The notes: generated from the letters alone by a model not told the origin. A stretch of DNA of 64,000 bases from Planococcus shenhongbingii (GCF_030413635.1 NZ_CP129235.1:3720001-3784000), one strand, 5' to 3'. Positions 53,601 through 63,351 are shown, counted from the first letter of the stretch. Numbers and translations: made by a program.

Positions 53601-54338
53601 TTATCCCTGATGGGTCGGCCGGACAATCACTTCGTTGACCGCTACGCCTTCCGGCTGTGAGGCTGCATAATAAACGGCGTTTGCCACATCTTCACTCGTC
53701 AGTGAAGGAATATTCGGATCTTCGAATCTCGGCTTGATGTCGGGGTCGGTAATAAAAGACGCCAGCTCTGTCTGAACGACTCCCGGTGAAATGCTGGTAG
53801 TCTTGATATTGGTTTGTGCCAGTTCTTTGCTCAAGCCTTCCATAAAGATGCGGGCTGCGAATTTCGTACCGCAATAAACTGTTCCAGAAGGAAATACCCC
53901 GTGTCCTGCAACAGAAGCGGTGGTGATAATATGGCCGCTGTTGCGCTCCTGCATATGCGGCAGGACAGCCGCGATGCCGTACAGCACGCCTTTTACATTC
54001 ACATCAACCATGCGGTCCCATTCATCTATTTTCAGCTTGTCCATGAACGACAAGGGCATGAGCCCCGCGTTGTTGAACATGACGTCGATTTGCCCGAATG
54101 TATCGATTGCAAATTCCGCCAGTTCCTCAACTTCCTGGTAGGAAGTAACGTCCGTCACTTTAATTACCGCTTCACCGCCTTCTAGCTCAATCGCTTCTTT
54201 CAGCTTCTGAAGCCGGTTTTCGCGCCTTGCAGCGAGCACGACTTTACTGCCTTCGCGTGCAAACTTTTTTGCTGTAGCTTCACCGATTCCACTTGAAGCA
54301 CCTGTAATGACAATGACTTTTCCTTTAACAGTAGACAT
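53601..54338 (-). CDS. Short-chain dehydrogenase/reductase
   Basis: A 245-residue classical SDR. The cofactor motif is TGASSGIG, followed by NNAG and the catalytic S-Y-K set (TASVAG, then YCGTKFA). An arginine pair after beta-2 (AARREN) suggests NADP(H). It resembles YdfG/YqjQ-type oxidoreductases of unknown substrate. AAGGAGG precedes the ATG. Confidence 0.87.
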   Translation of the reverse strand: MSTVKGKVIVITGASSGIGEATAKKFAREGSKVVLAARRENRLQKLKEAIELEGGEAVIKVTDVTSYQEVEELAEFAIDTFGQIDVMFNNAGLMPLSFMDKLKIDEWDRMVDVNVKGVLYGIAAVLPHMQERNSGHIITTASVAGHGVFPSGTVYCGTKFAARIFMEGLSKELAQTNIKTTSISPGVVQTELASFITDPDIKPRFEDPNIPSLTSEDVANAVYYAASQPEGVAVNEVIVRPTHQG

Positions 54339-54597
54339 AGGTTTCCTCCTTCATAAGTACCCAGCGATTTTGCAGTTCTATCCCGTCTTAACAGCCAACA
54401 AGGATAAAGAAAGTCTTCATTAAGTAAATTTTTCACTTTGTTCTGTAGCCGCATATTTTCCCTTTGTTCAGCATCTTTTCAGGATTGTCTGGCAGTAGTT
54501 TAAGTTCTATATTGTTTCCTTCGCCGCACACTTTCTATTTTCCTGCTTTGTTCAATCTTCTGCCGGCATGCGGGCTTTATCTCAAGGAAGAAACCAT

Positions 54598-54635
54598 AAA
54601 AAAGCAAACAGCTGAATTCCAGCCGTCTGCTTTTT
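54598..54635 (-). terminator. Terminator of the second dehydrogenase gene
   Basis: AAAGCAAACAGCTG pairs with CAGCCGTCTGCTTT (two mismatches), with T and A runs outside. The remaining 54339-54657 gap shows no gene. Confidence 0.7.
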
Positions 54636-54657
54636 AAAAATTAGATTCACTTTGCAA

Positions 54658-55401
54658 TTATTGTGCTGTATATCCACCGTCAACCATTACCGTGCTGCCT
54701 GTTACAAAATCATTTTCACACAGGAAGATGATCGCATGCGCCACTTCTTCCGGGCGCCCTAAGCGTCCAATCGGATGTTTCGCTACTGCTTTGGCATAAA
54801 GTTCGGGTTTTAAGGTATTTCGATTTGACATCCCCGTCTCAATATAGCCAGGGCTTACCGCATTTACGCGAATGTTTTTGTCTGCATATTTGAGGGCCAA
54901 CGATTTTGTCATTAAATTGACGGCGCCTTTAGAAGCGGTAACCGCAAAAGCATTCGCTTCTCCCACGCTTCCCAATATGGATGCCGTATTGACAATGACA
55001 CCGCCTCCGGTTTTCAGCATTTCGCGGATGGCGTGTTTTGATCCAAAAAAGACCCCGTCTTGATTGACCGAAATTACTTTCCGGTAATCTTCGTAAGAAA
55101 GCTCATGCGTTTCACTGAGTGCGCGAACTCCTGCATTATTGACCATAATATCAATCCGGCCAAACTGTTTGACAGTTTCTGCTACAAGGTTGGCAACGGA
55201 ATCTTCTTGGGAAGCGTCGAATTCAATAAATACAACCTCTGCTCCAGTGCCTTTAAATTGCTTGGCAGCCGCTTCTCCGCCTTCCACATTAATGTCAGCG
55301 ACGACTACTTTAGCTCCTTTGTCCAGCAGCGCTTTAGCAGCAGCTAAGCCGATGCCTGATGCAGCGCCAGTGACCACTGCCACTTTCCCTGTCAATTCCA
55401 T
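54658..55401 (-). CDS. Short-chain dehydrogenase, FabG-like
   Basis: A 247-residue classical SDR with TGAASGIG, NNAGVRAL, the catalytic Ser in TASILGS, a TASKGAV segment, and the end motif GSTVMVDGGYTAQ typical of FabG/glucose dehydrogenase relatives. At the position of the usual YxxxK tyrosine it reads VTASKGAV, so the tyrosine appears to be replaced by threonine. An acidic residue after beta-2 (VADINVEG) points to NAD. The substrate is unknown. AAGGAGGCAATTTAA precedes the ATG. Confidence 0.85.
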   Translation of the reverse strand: MELTGKVAVVTGAASGIGLAAAKALLDKGAKVVVADINVEGGEAAAKQFKGTGAEVVFIEFDASQEDSVANLVAETVKQFGRIDIMVNNAGVRALSETHELSYEDYRKVISVNQDGVFFGSKHAIREMLKTGGGVIVNTASILGSVGEANAFAVTASKGAVNLMTKSLALKYADKNIRVNAVSPGYIETGMSNRNTLKPELYAKAVAKHPIGRLGRPEEVAHAIIFLCENDFVTGSTVMVDGGYTAQ

Positions 55402-55538
55402 TTAAATTGCCTCCTTGTATTGGATATACTTCTCCAAACAATTATAGCAATTGATATCAGAAAATTCTAATATCTTAATCATTAATATATAAAAGGATTT
55501 CCAGTTTGTTCCCTATAGAAAATCCTGTTTCCGCAATT

Positions 55539-55907
55539 TCATCCAATCAATTTAGTTTGCACCTTTTCTAAGCAATGGTTAAGCAAAGCTTCTGTTTCTT
55601 TTGTGCTGCGCATTTCCCGGTCCTGCATCAGCACCTGTATTTTCTCAATCATTTTCCGGCCTAGCCCTTCGCCTCGGAATGACGGAAGCACTGAAATATG
55701 ATGGACTGTGAAATAAGTATCGGCCACTTCCACTCCGATCAGTCCTATATAGTCTTCCTCATTTTTCAGCAAGTACAATTGCCAATCCGGATCTTCCGCA
55801 TAACGTGTGATGGTCTGGCATAAACTTTTCAGGTTTCTCTCTTGTGGCATGAAGGACAATAAACCCATCGCAATCTTTTGGCATGATTTCTTGTATCTGA
55901 CTAACAT
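55539..55907 (-). CDS. ribT: GNAT-family protein RibT
   Basis: A 122-residue N-acetyltransferase-like protein closely resembling B. subtilis RibT: the start MLVRYKKSCQKIAMGLLSFM matches its pattern, and HHISVLPSFRGEGLGRKM is the acetyl-CoA-binding motif. In B. subtilis ribT ends the riboflavin operon; here no rib genes adjoin it. The acceptor is not known. Confidence 0.8.
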   Translation of the reverse strand: MLVRYKKSCQKIAMGLLSFMPQERNLKSLCQTITRYAEDPDWQLYLLKNEEDYIGLIGVEVADTYFTVHHISVLPSFRGEGLGRKMIEKIQVLMQDREMRSTKETEALLNHCLEKVQTKLIG

Positions 55908-55951
55908 AAGCCCATCCTCGCTTCATTCTTATTTCTTGTCCGTGTTATTTT

Positions 55952-56368
55952 TCAATTCATATAAACTTTCCCATCCAGTTGCTCAATGACTTCCAATGCC
56001 GCTGAAAGGCGCTCCGCAAAATCCTCAGGGCGCTCTTTCGATTCCAGGTGCACACAGACAATATTCGGATTTGATATCAAACGCTGTTGAAAGTCTGTCG
56101 GCAATGGAATCGGGTACTCTCTAAAATTGAAGGAGAAGCATGGAAATTCTTCAGGCAGCAGGTAGATTTCCGCTTTGTTGTGGGCTGTGCCATCTTCTTT
56201 TAGATTAGTAAAAGAAATATCCAAATCCAAGGTGCAGCTGAAGAATGAAGTATTAGCATGAATCACCAGTGTTCTCTTCTTATTGACGATACATCCCCCA
56301 TGCTGCAGCTCGACTTCCGATTTCATCAGCATGCCCACTTTTTCCGCCACTTGTTCCAATCGCTCCAT
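55952..56368 (-). CDS. Hypothetical protein
   Basis: A 138-residue soluble protein that I do not recognise. It has a mixed alpha/beta pattern, three cysteines spread through the first half (GGCIV, FFSCTL, EFPCFSF) and no signal peptide. AAGGGGAGAATTAAG precedes the ATG. It lies 44 nt from ribT and may be cotranscribed with it. Confidence 0.6.
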   Translation of the reverse strand: MERLEQVAEKVGMLMKSEVELQHGGCIVNKKRTLVIHANTSFFSCTLDLDISFTNLKEDGTAHNKAEIYLLPEEFPCFSFNFREYPIPLPTDFQQRLISNPNIVCVHLESKERPEDFAERLSAALEVIEQLDGKVYMN

Positions 56369-56410
56369 CTTAATTCTCCCCTTCCGTCTTTATTTAATGC
56401 TGCTTCGTTT

Positions 56411-56608
56411 TTAACCGAATAAAGTCGTTTGAACAGATACACAATGAGAACAATCTTTGTAATTTTTCTCTTGTATAAGCTGCTTTACGTAATTGGGGCA
56501 GTTCGTAAATTCCCTGCTTGTAATCGGCGTGCCTACAAAACCACAGCGATCCCCCGCAAACTTTTGCTGATGAATGCTTTTTTTGTTGTGATCAATAAAA
56601 TACTTCAT
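56411..56608 (-). CDS. Small cysteine-containing hypothetical protein
   Basis: A 65-residue protein with four cysteines (Cys22, Cys37, Cys53 and Cys56; the last two as CSHC), which could bind zinc. It has no family I can name. The ribosome site AAAGGAGCGG before ATG 56608 is strong. It is upstream of the 138-residue gene in the same direction. Confidence 0.55.
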   Translation of the reverse strand: MKYFIDHNKKSIHQQKFAGDRCGFVGTPITSREFTNCPNYVKQLIQEKNYKDCSHCVSVQTTLFG

Positions 56609-56640
56609 TCATTCCGCTCCTTTTACCGGTTAAAACATAC

Positions 56641-56680
56641 AAAAAACGCCGAAAAGAATGGTTCAATTCTTTTCGGCGTT
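56641..56680 (-). terminator. Strong hairpin upstream of the small cysteine gene
   Basis: AACGCCGAAAAGAAT pairs perfectly with its complement and is followed on the minus strand by six Ts. It lies 290 nt past the pabBC stop, so it may end that transcript or act as an attenuator for the small gene. No other feature is supported in 56681-56969. Confidence 0.7.
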
Positions 56681-56969
56681 GTTTTCAGCTCTATCGTCTG
56701 AAACATCCAACCATGTGTATTTAATTTTTTTATAAATAAGCGCACAGCTTTTAAGTTTTATTCAGCCCAGAAACGCTAGTGTTTTCTGATTACTTACATC
56801 CTACAGCGCGCTCGTGTAAATGTAAAATCTTTTGGCCTACTTCATTCTCCCAAATTTAACATATTGATAAAAAAATGATTTCCGGAAATGCAGATACTTT
56901 ATTATACCCGCCTCTATTTTGGGCTAAACCAATGAGCAGAAATGCAGGCAGCCAACGCAAACTTTTTTT

Positions 56970-58706
56970 TCAATGAATTTCAACCCTCAGCCAGCCTCTG
57001 ACACTATTGATAAACCACACTGCTTCGAAATCCCGTAAATCTTTTTTATGAATTACTTTTTCTTCGATTTCCTCCCGGTCCAGCAAATATTGCCGGAATG
57101 TTCCCGGTAATAAGCCACAGCTTACTGGAGGCGTAAAGAACTTCCCTGCTTTTTCAAACACTGCATTGCCGATTGTAAATTCGGTCAGCTCTTCTTTTTC
57201 ATTCCATAATAATACTGAAAAAATATGATTTCCACTACTTTTTTGCTCATCGTACATTTTTCTATAAGTGGTTTTATGGAATAGGAAAGGATTCGTGCTG
57301 TTTATCGGAGAAGCCGCCAGCACACAGTTGACCGGTTCCTCTATTGGCGCCGTTTCTTGGGCTTCTCCGGAAACAGTCCCTGCTTTATCCATCAACAGCC
57401 TTACTTTAAAAATGCCCTTCGGATGCTCTTTCGCTAAACTCTCCAGCGCTCGCTCGACTTGGCCGCTATTTCCCGGGAAATTAAAATAATGGGAAGAATC
57501 CTTCAGCCGATTTAAATGATAAGACAGCAGCGGATACTTTCCATCTTCCAGTTTTAGTGACTCCAACAGATCAAAATCTGGCCGCCTTGCTGTCAGCACT
57601 TGCGCTTTTGTATACAGTTCCTGATACTCGCCTTCCGAAGTCGAGTCCCATGTTATGCCTCCGCCAACTCCGTAATGGGCGGTTTTCTCTTCTGCATCAA
57701 CGATGACTGTTCGGATAGGAACATTGAAGACCGCATTTTTTTCAGGCGTGATAAAGCCGATTGCCCCGCAATACACTTCTCGAGGGGAATGCTCGAGTGC
57801 TGCGATTGTTTTCATGGTGCTGATTTTTGGAGCTCCGGTGATGGAACCACATGGAAATAATGCCTGGAACCAGGCCAGCACTGTTGCCTCAGAATCCAGT
57901 TCCGCTTCCACAGTTGATGTCAGCTGAAGAACTGTCGGATACGTCTCCACCTCGAACAGTTTTGCAGCAGTGACGGTTCCCGGTTTGGCCAGTCGGCTGA
58001 GGTCATTGCGAAGCAAATCGACGATCATTAGATTTTCTGCCCGTTCTTTTTCAGAAGCCAGCAGCCGGTCCGTGTTTGCTTCATCCTCTGATGTATTCCG
58101 GCCTCTTGGCGCTGTGCCTTTCATCGGTTTGGTCGTCAGTTTTCCATCTTTCACCCGGAAGAACAATTCAGGGGAAGCGGAAAGGATCCGGTACTTGCCC
58201 AAGTTCAAATAAGCGCTGTAGCCGGCTTGCTGATTTCTCGCTAATTGGCGATAAAACGACCGGTCGCTTCCGGTAAAGTTTGCATGGAGCCTGTCGGTAT
58301 AATTCACTTGATACGTATGTCCTTCTTCAATGGCGTCTTTAATCCGCTCTATGCCGTTTTTGTACTGCTCTATTGAACTGGCGATTTTCCAGTCCGACAC
58401 TTGGTACGGCTCTTCTTGAAGCTCTTGTTCAGGAGAAACAGGCTGCTCAAAAATACCGAACCAGACAAGCGGCATTTTTGCTCCTGCCTGTACCTTCATT
58501 TCCGGGTGAAACGCAGGTGCTGCTTCGTAAGCTACATAACCGGCTGCATAAAAGCCTTCTTGGACAGCCTGTTCCACACTTTCCATGATTGCGGACACTT
58601 CTTCTATCTTGACTGTCTCCAGCACTTTTATCGGATTTTGGAATGCAATCGGCTCAACTTTGCCGCTGTCATTTTGAAACTCAAACATTAGGTAAGGGTT
58701 TGTCAT
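56970..58706 (-). CDS. pabB: Aminodeoxychorismate synthase component I fused to aminodeoxychorismate lyase
   Basis: A 578-residue fusion. The N-terminal part is PabB-type chorismate-binding: EEGHTYQVNYTDRL, KPMKGTAPRGRNT, LLRNDLSRLA and PCGSITGAPKISTM. From about residue 375 a PabC-like class IV PLP domain follows (DFDLLESLKLEDGKYPLLSYH, KTTYRKMYDE with the lysine). Together with PabA it makes p-aminobenzoate for folate. The ATG overlaps the pabA stop (ATGA). Confidence 0.92.
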   Translation of the reverse strand: MTNPYLMFEFQNDSGKVEPIAFQNPIKVLETVKIEEVSAIMESVEQAVQEGFYAAGYVAYEAAPAFHPEMKVQAGAKMPLVWFGIFEQPVSPEQELQEEPYQVSDWKIASSIEQYKNGIERIKDAIEEGHTYQVNYTDRLHANFTGSDRSFYRQLARNQQAGYSAYLNLGKYRILSASPELFFRVKDGKLTTKPMKGTAPRGRNTSEDEANTDRLLASEKERAENLMIVDLLRNDLSRLAKPGTVTAAKLFEVETYPTVLQLTSTVEAELDSEATVLAWFQALFPCGSITGAPKISTMKTIAALEHSPREVYCGAIGFITPEKNAVFNVPIRTVIVDAEEKTAHYGVGGGITWDSTSEGEYQELYTKAQVLTARRPDFDLLESLKLEDGKYPLLSYHLNRLKDSSHYFNFPGNSGQVERALESLAKEHPKGIFKVRLLMDKAGTVSGEAQETAPIEEPVNCVLAASPINSTNPFLFHKTTYRKMYDEQKSSGNHIFSVLLWNEKEELTEFTIGNAVFEKAGKFFTPPVSCGLLPGTFRQYLLDREEIEEKVIHKKDLRDFEAVWFINSVRGWLRVEIH

Positions 58707-59308
58707 TGCGCCATCCTCCTTGCCTGTTTGCTCTTCCATGCCCGTGCATCTTCATAGCAATTTTTCAGCATCTGAAATCCATCGGTTGTTAAAATCGATT
58801 CCGGATGAAATTGGATCCCGGTTACCGGCAGTATTTTATGCTGTACCCCCATAACTACACCGTCTTCTGTTTCAGCAGTGACCTGAAGGCAATCCGGCAT
58901 TGCCGCTTTATCCGCAATCAAGGAATGATAGCGCGTCACGTTTGCCGGAGAAGCAATTCCCTCAAATATACCTTTGCCGTTATGCGCCATTAATGAAACT
59001 TTTCCATGCATCGGCTGTTTTCCTTTGATGATGCGGCCGCCAAAATGTTCAACAATGGTCTGATGGCCGAGGCAAACACCTAAAATCGGAAAATCACAGC
59101 TGAGCGAAAGCAGAATTTCCTTGGTTGCCCCTGACTGTACAGGACGGCCCGGTCCTGGTGACAAGACAATCAAATCAGGAGATAGTCCTTTTACTTCTTG
59201 GGCCGTGATTTGTTCATTTTGAAAGACAGCAACGTCAGAATCGAACTGTTCCAGGTAATGGACCAGATTATAAGTAAACGAATCTTGGTTATCGATGATG
59301 ACGATCAT
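58703..59308 (-). CDS. pabA: Aminodeoxychorismate/anthranilate synthase glutaminase subunit
   Basis: A 201-residue class I glutamine amidotransferase that feeds ammonia to PabB. The catalytic cysteine is in GVCLGHQ, the His-Glu pair in QFHPESI, and the start IDNQDSFTYNLVHYL is typical. Its coupling to pabB rather than trp genes favours folate synthesis, though such subunits can serve both pathways. Confidence 0.93.
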   Translation of the reverse strand: MIVIIDNQDSFTYNLVHYLEQFDSDVAVFQNEQITAQEVKGLSPDLIVLSPGPGRPVQSGATKEILLSLSCDFPILGVCLGHQTIVEHFGGRIIKGKQPMHGKVSLMAHNGKGIFEGIASPANVTRYHSLIADKAAMPDCLQVTAETEDGVVMGVQHKILPVTGIQFHPESILTTDGFQMLKNCYEDARAWKSKQARRMAQ

Positions 59309-59416
59309 AGGTGCACCTCTTTATTCGAAATCTATTAGTTGGTTTTTATTATACTTGGTTGCGCTGCAGCTGTGTGATTTACGCAATAAAAACCGCATCT
59401 CTCCTGCTGATTTTCT

Positions 59417-59884
59417 GCAAAATAAGCCCAGCCATACCATGGCTGGGCTTTGAGCTTGTAGACAAAAGAATATACGTTCAACCAAGTGAATAACTATCAA
59501 AAACAAGGTTCTCTCCTCGGTTCCTGCGCTTCAACCGGACGCTTTCCGCGGGCTCGCGCCGCAGGAGACGCCGGTTTCCGCTGCGGAACCTGAAGTGAAG
59601 TGAAAACCGGATACCGCTTCTCCTCACTCGCTTGAAAAGCAGCATCCTGGCTGGAAGGGATTCCTTGAAGTAACGCGACACCCCCAACCGATCCGGCCAC
59701 GAGACTCCTGTGGGACCAGCACGAGCCGAAGACCCTGGACTGAGCGAAGCGAAGGAAGCGGCTGAGGCCGTGCCCACGGAAAGCGAAGTGGCCGGACCGG
59801 TTGGGGTTAATACCGTCTTATTCATTTCAAGCAACTTTATCTACAGTTTGTAAGCCCAGCCATACCATGGCTGGGCTTATTTTA
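59417..59884. repeat. Repeat element bounded by inverted copies of a terminator hairpin
   Basis: Identical 28-bp hairpins occur at 59423-59450 and 59851-59878 (AGCCCAGCCAT-ACC-ATGGCTGGGCT core). Their outer flanks (AAAATAAG outwards) and inner flanks (TTGTAGACAAA against CTGTAGATAAA) are inverted relative to each other, giving ends of about 70 bp. Inside are two inverted GC-rich units (59530-59600 and 59690-59800) with the GCTTTCCGCGGGC string. No gene is seen in 59309-59890. Confidence 0.65.
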
Positions 59885-59890
59885 TTTTAA

Positions 59891-60700
59891 TTAGTGTTCA
59901 TAAGACGAGCTATTAGCCGCTGCAAGCGCTTGGCCGATTTGTTCCGCTGCTTCTTGCAGCAGCGGAAGGAATTCTTCGCGCAATACGTCTTCACTGATGC
60001 GGCCGGCATGCACGGAACAGTTCATGGCGGCGATGACTTTTCCGTGTGCGTTCCGGATTGGCACCGCGATGGAACGCAGCCCTTCTTCAAACTGCTGATC
60101 TACACCGCCCCAATTTTTCTGACGCACTTCTTCCAGTACTTTAAGGAGCTCTTCCTTATCTGTGATGGTTTTGTCGGTGTATTTTTCGAAGTCCATTTTT
60201 TCCAGATAAGCTTCCAGCTCTTTCTGCGGCAAATTGGCGAGAAGTACATGCCCCATTGAGGTCGCATAAGCTGGAAGCCGCGAGCCGACGCCCAGGTTGA
60301 TTGACATGATGCGTTTCGTTGATACACGGGCTACGTATAGGATATGCATGTCGTCCAATATCGAAATGGAACACGATTCCCCTGTCTGATCTACAAAGTT
60401 CTTCAGAAAAGGATGCGCAATGCTCCAGCTGTTATTGGAAGACAAGTAGGCATATCCCAATGATAAAGTCCGGGCAGTTAATGAATAGCTTCCATTTTTC
60501 GATTCCGCAAAGCCTAAAGCTTCAAGCGTCAATAGGATTCTCCGGGCTGCAGGTCTGCTAAGCCCTGTTTTTTTGGCTGCATCGCTGACCGTCATCGAAG
60601 AATTGTGCTGGGAAAAAGCTTGTATGACTTGCAGTCCCCGCTCCAGCGACTGAATGTGGTCACCCGATTTTTTAAAATTGTCTAACTCTTTTGTTGACAA
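59891..60700 (-). CDS. IclR-family transcriptional regulator
   Basis: A 269-residue regulator with an N-terminal winged helix (SMTVSDAAKKTGLSRPAARRIL) and a C-terminal effector domain (ATSMGHVLLANLPQKEL). IclR proteins such as PcaR and CatR-like members often control aromatic degradation. The start is TTG 60700, 7 nt after AGGAGG. It is divergent from the dioxygenase cluster, its likely target. Confidence 0.88.
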   Translation of the reverse strand: MSTKELDNFKKSGDHIQSLERGLQVIQAFSQHNSSMTVSDAAKKTGLSRPAARRILLTLEALGFAESKNGSYSLTARTLSLGYAYLSSNNSWSIAHPFLKNFVDQTGESCSISILDDMHILYVARVSTKRIMSINLGVGSRLPAYATSMGHVLLANLPQKELEAYLEKMDFEKYTDKTITDKEELLKVLEEVRQKNWGGVDQQFEEGLRSIAVPIRNAHGKVIAAMNCSVHAGRISEDVLREEFLPLLQEAAEQIGQALAAANSSSYEH

Positions 60701-60898
60701 TTGCTTTACCTCCTGTGTAAGATGAAATTGTACGAATAACGAATTATTGTACGTATATCGTACAATAATCTTATTGGCATTGCAAACGTTTTGCCCTTTC
60801 TGTTTTTTTATGATTCATGAATGCGTTTACATTACTTGATTTCAAAATGAATAAAAACCAACCTTGCATTACCATACTATCTATTAGGGGGAATCCGC

Positions 60899-61666
60899 AT
60901 GACAGAAAAAGCAGTGAAAAACGAACGTGTACTATCAGCCTATGAAGGCTTTGTGAAACACCTTAAAAACTTTTTGGATGAGCAGCAATTCAATCACGAA
61001 GAGTACACAAACTTTGTAAAATGGGCTGACCGCCTTGGACGCAGCGGAGAAATCCCTTTGTTCTTGGACGTATTTGTAGAAACCCATGTACTGGAAGCGA
61101 AATACAAAAATTCTCCAGGTACTGAACCTTCTCTTCTTGGGCCATATTACGTAGAAAACCCACCAATGCTTGAAGAAGCACCATTCGTTATACCGCAGCG
61201 CGAAAACGAACCAGGTGATAAGCTGGTATTCTTCGGAAATGTCAGTTCCGTAACTGGACCTCTTAAGAACACGAAAGTGGAATGGTGGCAGGACGATGCA
61301 GATGGCTTGTATTCAAACTTTGATTCAACTGCACCGGACTTCAACCTCCGCGGCCAGTTCCATACAGATGAAAACGGCGATTTCGAAGTGCATTCAATCG
61401 TGCCGATCCCTTACCAGATCCCGACTAGCGGGCCGACTGGCGAGTTTACTTTCGCAGCCGGGTACCATGCTTACCGTCCTGCACATATCCATATCAAATT
61501 TGAACACGAAGGCCATGAAACATTGATCACACAAGTATTCTTCGAAGGTGACGAATGGCTGGAAACAGATGTTGCCGGCGGCGTGCGTTCTACTTTGCTG
61601 ACAAAATTGATCGATAAAGGCGACCACAAGGAAGCATCTCTGAACTTTGTCATGAGAACTGAATAA
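60899..61666 (+). CDS. Intradiol ring-cleavage dioxygenase
   Basis: A 255-residue Fe(III) dioxygenase of the catechol/hydroxyquinol 1,2-dioxygenase group. The iron ligands are visible: Tyr in LLGPYYV, Tyr in IPYQIPT, and two His in RPAHIHIKFEHEGHETL. An N-terminal dimerisation region of about 90 residues is present, though shorter than in many catechol enzymes. It would open catechol or a substituted catechol to a muconate or maleylacetate. GGGGGA precedes the ATG. It heads the cluster. Confidence 0.88.
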   Translation: MTEKAVKNERVLSAYEGFVKHLKNFLDEQQFNHEEYTNFVKWADRLGRSGEIPLFLDVFVETHVLEAKYKNSPGTEPSLLGPYYVENPPMLEEAPFVIPQRENEPGDKLVFFGNVSSVTGPLKNTKVEWWQDDADGLYSNFDSTAPDFNLRGQFHTDENGDFEVHSIVPIPYQIPTSGPTGEFTFAAGYHAYRPAHIHIKFEHEGHETLITQVFFEGDEWLETDVAGGVRSTLLTKLIDKGDHKEASLNFVMRTE

Positions 61667-61746
61667 GTAATAATCCTATGGCTGTCGAGGAAATCTTGGC
61701 AGCTTCTTCTTATGGTACTGCTAATTTTTGAATTGGGGTGGAATAG

Positions 61747-62580
61747 ATGGAATTGTATAAAGTGAACGTCAATGGAAATGATATTCAAGTAGCTGATTAT
61801 CCAGGAGAAAAAGGTCCGATCATCGCGATTCACGGACTGACTGGCACTCATAAAAACATGCATTATTACGCGGAAAAGCTGAAAGGCGAATACCGTTTTA
61901 TCGCTGTGGACCTTCGGGGGCGCGGAAACAGTGCGGAAACCGATCCCGATACTTCCATTTTCAAACATGCAGAAGATATACTCGGACTGATTAAAGAACT
62001 CAAGCTCGAAAACCCGATTTTGCTGGGCTATTCGATGGGCGGATTCATCTCCGCAATTGTCGCAAGCCGCTTGAAATCCATAAAAGCACTGATTTTATTG
62101 GACGGAGCCGCTAAGACTTCAGAACACCAGCGCGGCATTATCCAGCCTTCTCTTGGCCGCATCAGCCGCCATTTCGACTCTAAGGAACATTATGCAGAAG
62201 AAATCAGGAAAATCTATGCGAACCTCGGAATTGAATGGACGGATGTTTTGCAGGAAACGGCTGAATACGAAGTCGGACCAGCCGGCGACCATTGGGAAAA
62301 CAAAGCCGATGAGTCACGGATTGTCGCTGATTTCGAAAGCTTCTATACATTTGATCCGGCACAGATCGGCAAGGATATTGAGTGCCCGACATTGCTTGTA
62401 TATGCCGAAGGGAACATCGGCTCCATGCCGCCACTGTTCTATTTGGACGATTACAAAGAAACGCAAGATTCAATCAATCAAATCAAAACAGTCGTTTCTG
62501 ATTGCAATCATTACACGATGGTATTTGAACAACGGGATGATATTCAAAAAGAGATGGATGCTTTTCTGAATAAAATCTAA
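61747..62580 (+). CDS. Alpha/beta hydrolase, enol-lactonase-like
   Basis: A 277-residue alpha/beta hydrolase. The nucleophile elbow is GYSMGGF, the oxyanion region IHGLTGTHKN, and the catalytic histidine probably lies in DCNHYTMV near the C-terminus. Its place between ring dioxygenase and decarboxylase-like gene suggests a PcaD-like 3-oxoadipate enol-lactone step, but this is inference. GGGGTGG precedes the ATG. Confidence 0.8.
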   Translation: MELYKVNVNGNDIQVADYPGEKGPIIAIHGLTGTHKNMHYYAEKLKGEYRFIAVDLRGRGNSAETDPDTSIFKHAEDILGLIKELKLENPILLGYSMGGFISAIVASRLKSIKALILLDGAAKTSEHQRGIIQPSLGRISRHFDSKEHYAEEIRKIYANLGIEWTDVLQETAEYEVGPAGDHWENKADESRIVADFESFYTFDPAQIGKDIECPTLLVYAEGNIGSMPPLFYLDDYKETQDSINQIKTVVSDCNHYTMVFEQRDDIQKEMDAFLNKI

Positions 62581-62631
62581 ACACTGCTGCACATCCAGCA
62601 AACTTAAATAATTTTTTCTAGGAGTGAAATT

Positions 62632-63351
62632 ATGAGCAAAGCATTAGAATATTTCAAAGAAGTTTATGACGTCGTTCCGGGCTGGGTGCAGAAAATGCAC
62701 GATTACAGCCCTGAAGTCCTGGATAAATATACGGGCATCCGCGGAGAAATCATGCAGGACGGTTCGTTGTCACGCAAAGAAAAAGACGCGTTGATCGCCA
62801 GCATGAATGCTGCCCGCCTGTACTCACGAAGCATGATGTTCCATACGAAAGGCGCCATCGATTTCGGCTATTCCGTACCCGAATTGATTGAATTTTTCCT
62901 TACCGCTTACCTTTATAAAGGCGAGGCGGCACTGAAAAAAGCGTTTGAAGCAGTTCCGTATGCTTTGGAATTGAGCGGCAAAACCATCGTTCTTCCGGAA
63001 GTGACTCCTGAAACGGCTGACGATCTGCTCGGCACCATGATCGGCTGGCTGACAGAAGAAGACACTTCATACCTTGAACAAGTCGCGGCTGCAATCAAGC
63101 AAGGAGACACAGAAAAAATATCTTCTGTGATTCTGTCAGATGGCAGAATTTCTGCGCGGCTGAAGCATTTGAATATGGCCGGCAACTTCATTGTCGAACT
63201 TGACGGCAGCGGTGCCGCACCGTGGATGGAAAAAGCACGCAGCGCGGGAGCTTCAGAAGCCGACTTGGCGGATATCGGCTATATCTGCATCTTGACTGCC
63301 GGCATTCCAGCTTGGTTTGAACTGAGTGATTCATTAAAAACTGTGAAATAA
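62632..63351 (+). CDS. Carboxymuconolactone decarboxylase-family protein, two-domain
   Basis: A 239-residue protein of the CMD/AhpD superfamily, probably two tandem units. The helix where AhpD has CxxCxxxH reads ARLYSRSMMFHTKGAIDFG: both cysteines are serines and the histidine is kept, as expected for a decarboxylase or isomerase rather than a peroxidase. TAGGAGTG precedes the ATG. It follows the hydrolase gene within 52 nt. Confidence 0.78.
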   Translation: MSKALEYFKEVYDVVPGWVQKMHDYSPEVLDKYTGIRGEIMQDGSLSRKEKDALIASMNAARLYSRSMMFHTKGAIDFGYSVPELIEFFLTAYLYKGEAALKKAFEAVPYALELSGKTIVLPEVTPETADDLLGTMIGWLTEEDTSYLEQVAAAIKQGDTEKISSVILSDGRISARLKHLNMAGNFIVELDGSGAAPWMEKARSAGASEADLADIGYICILTAGIPAWFELSDSLKTVK

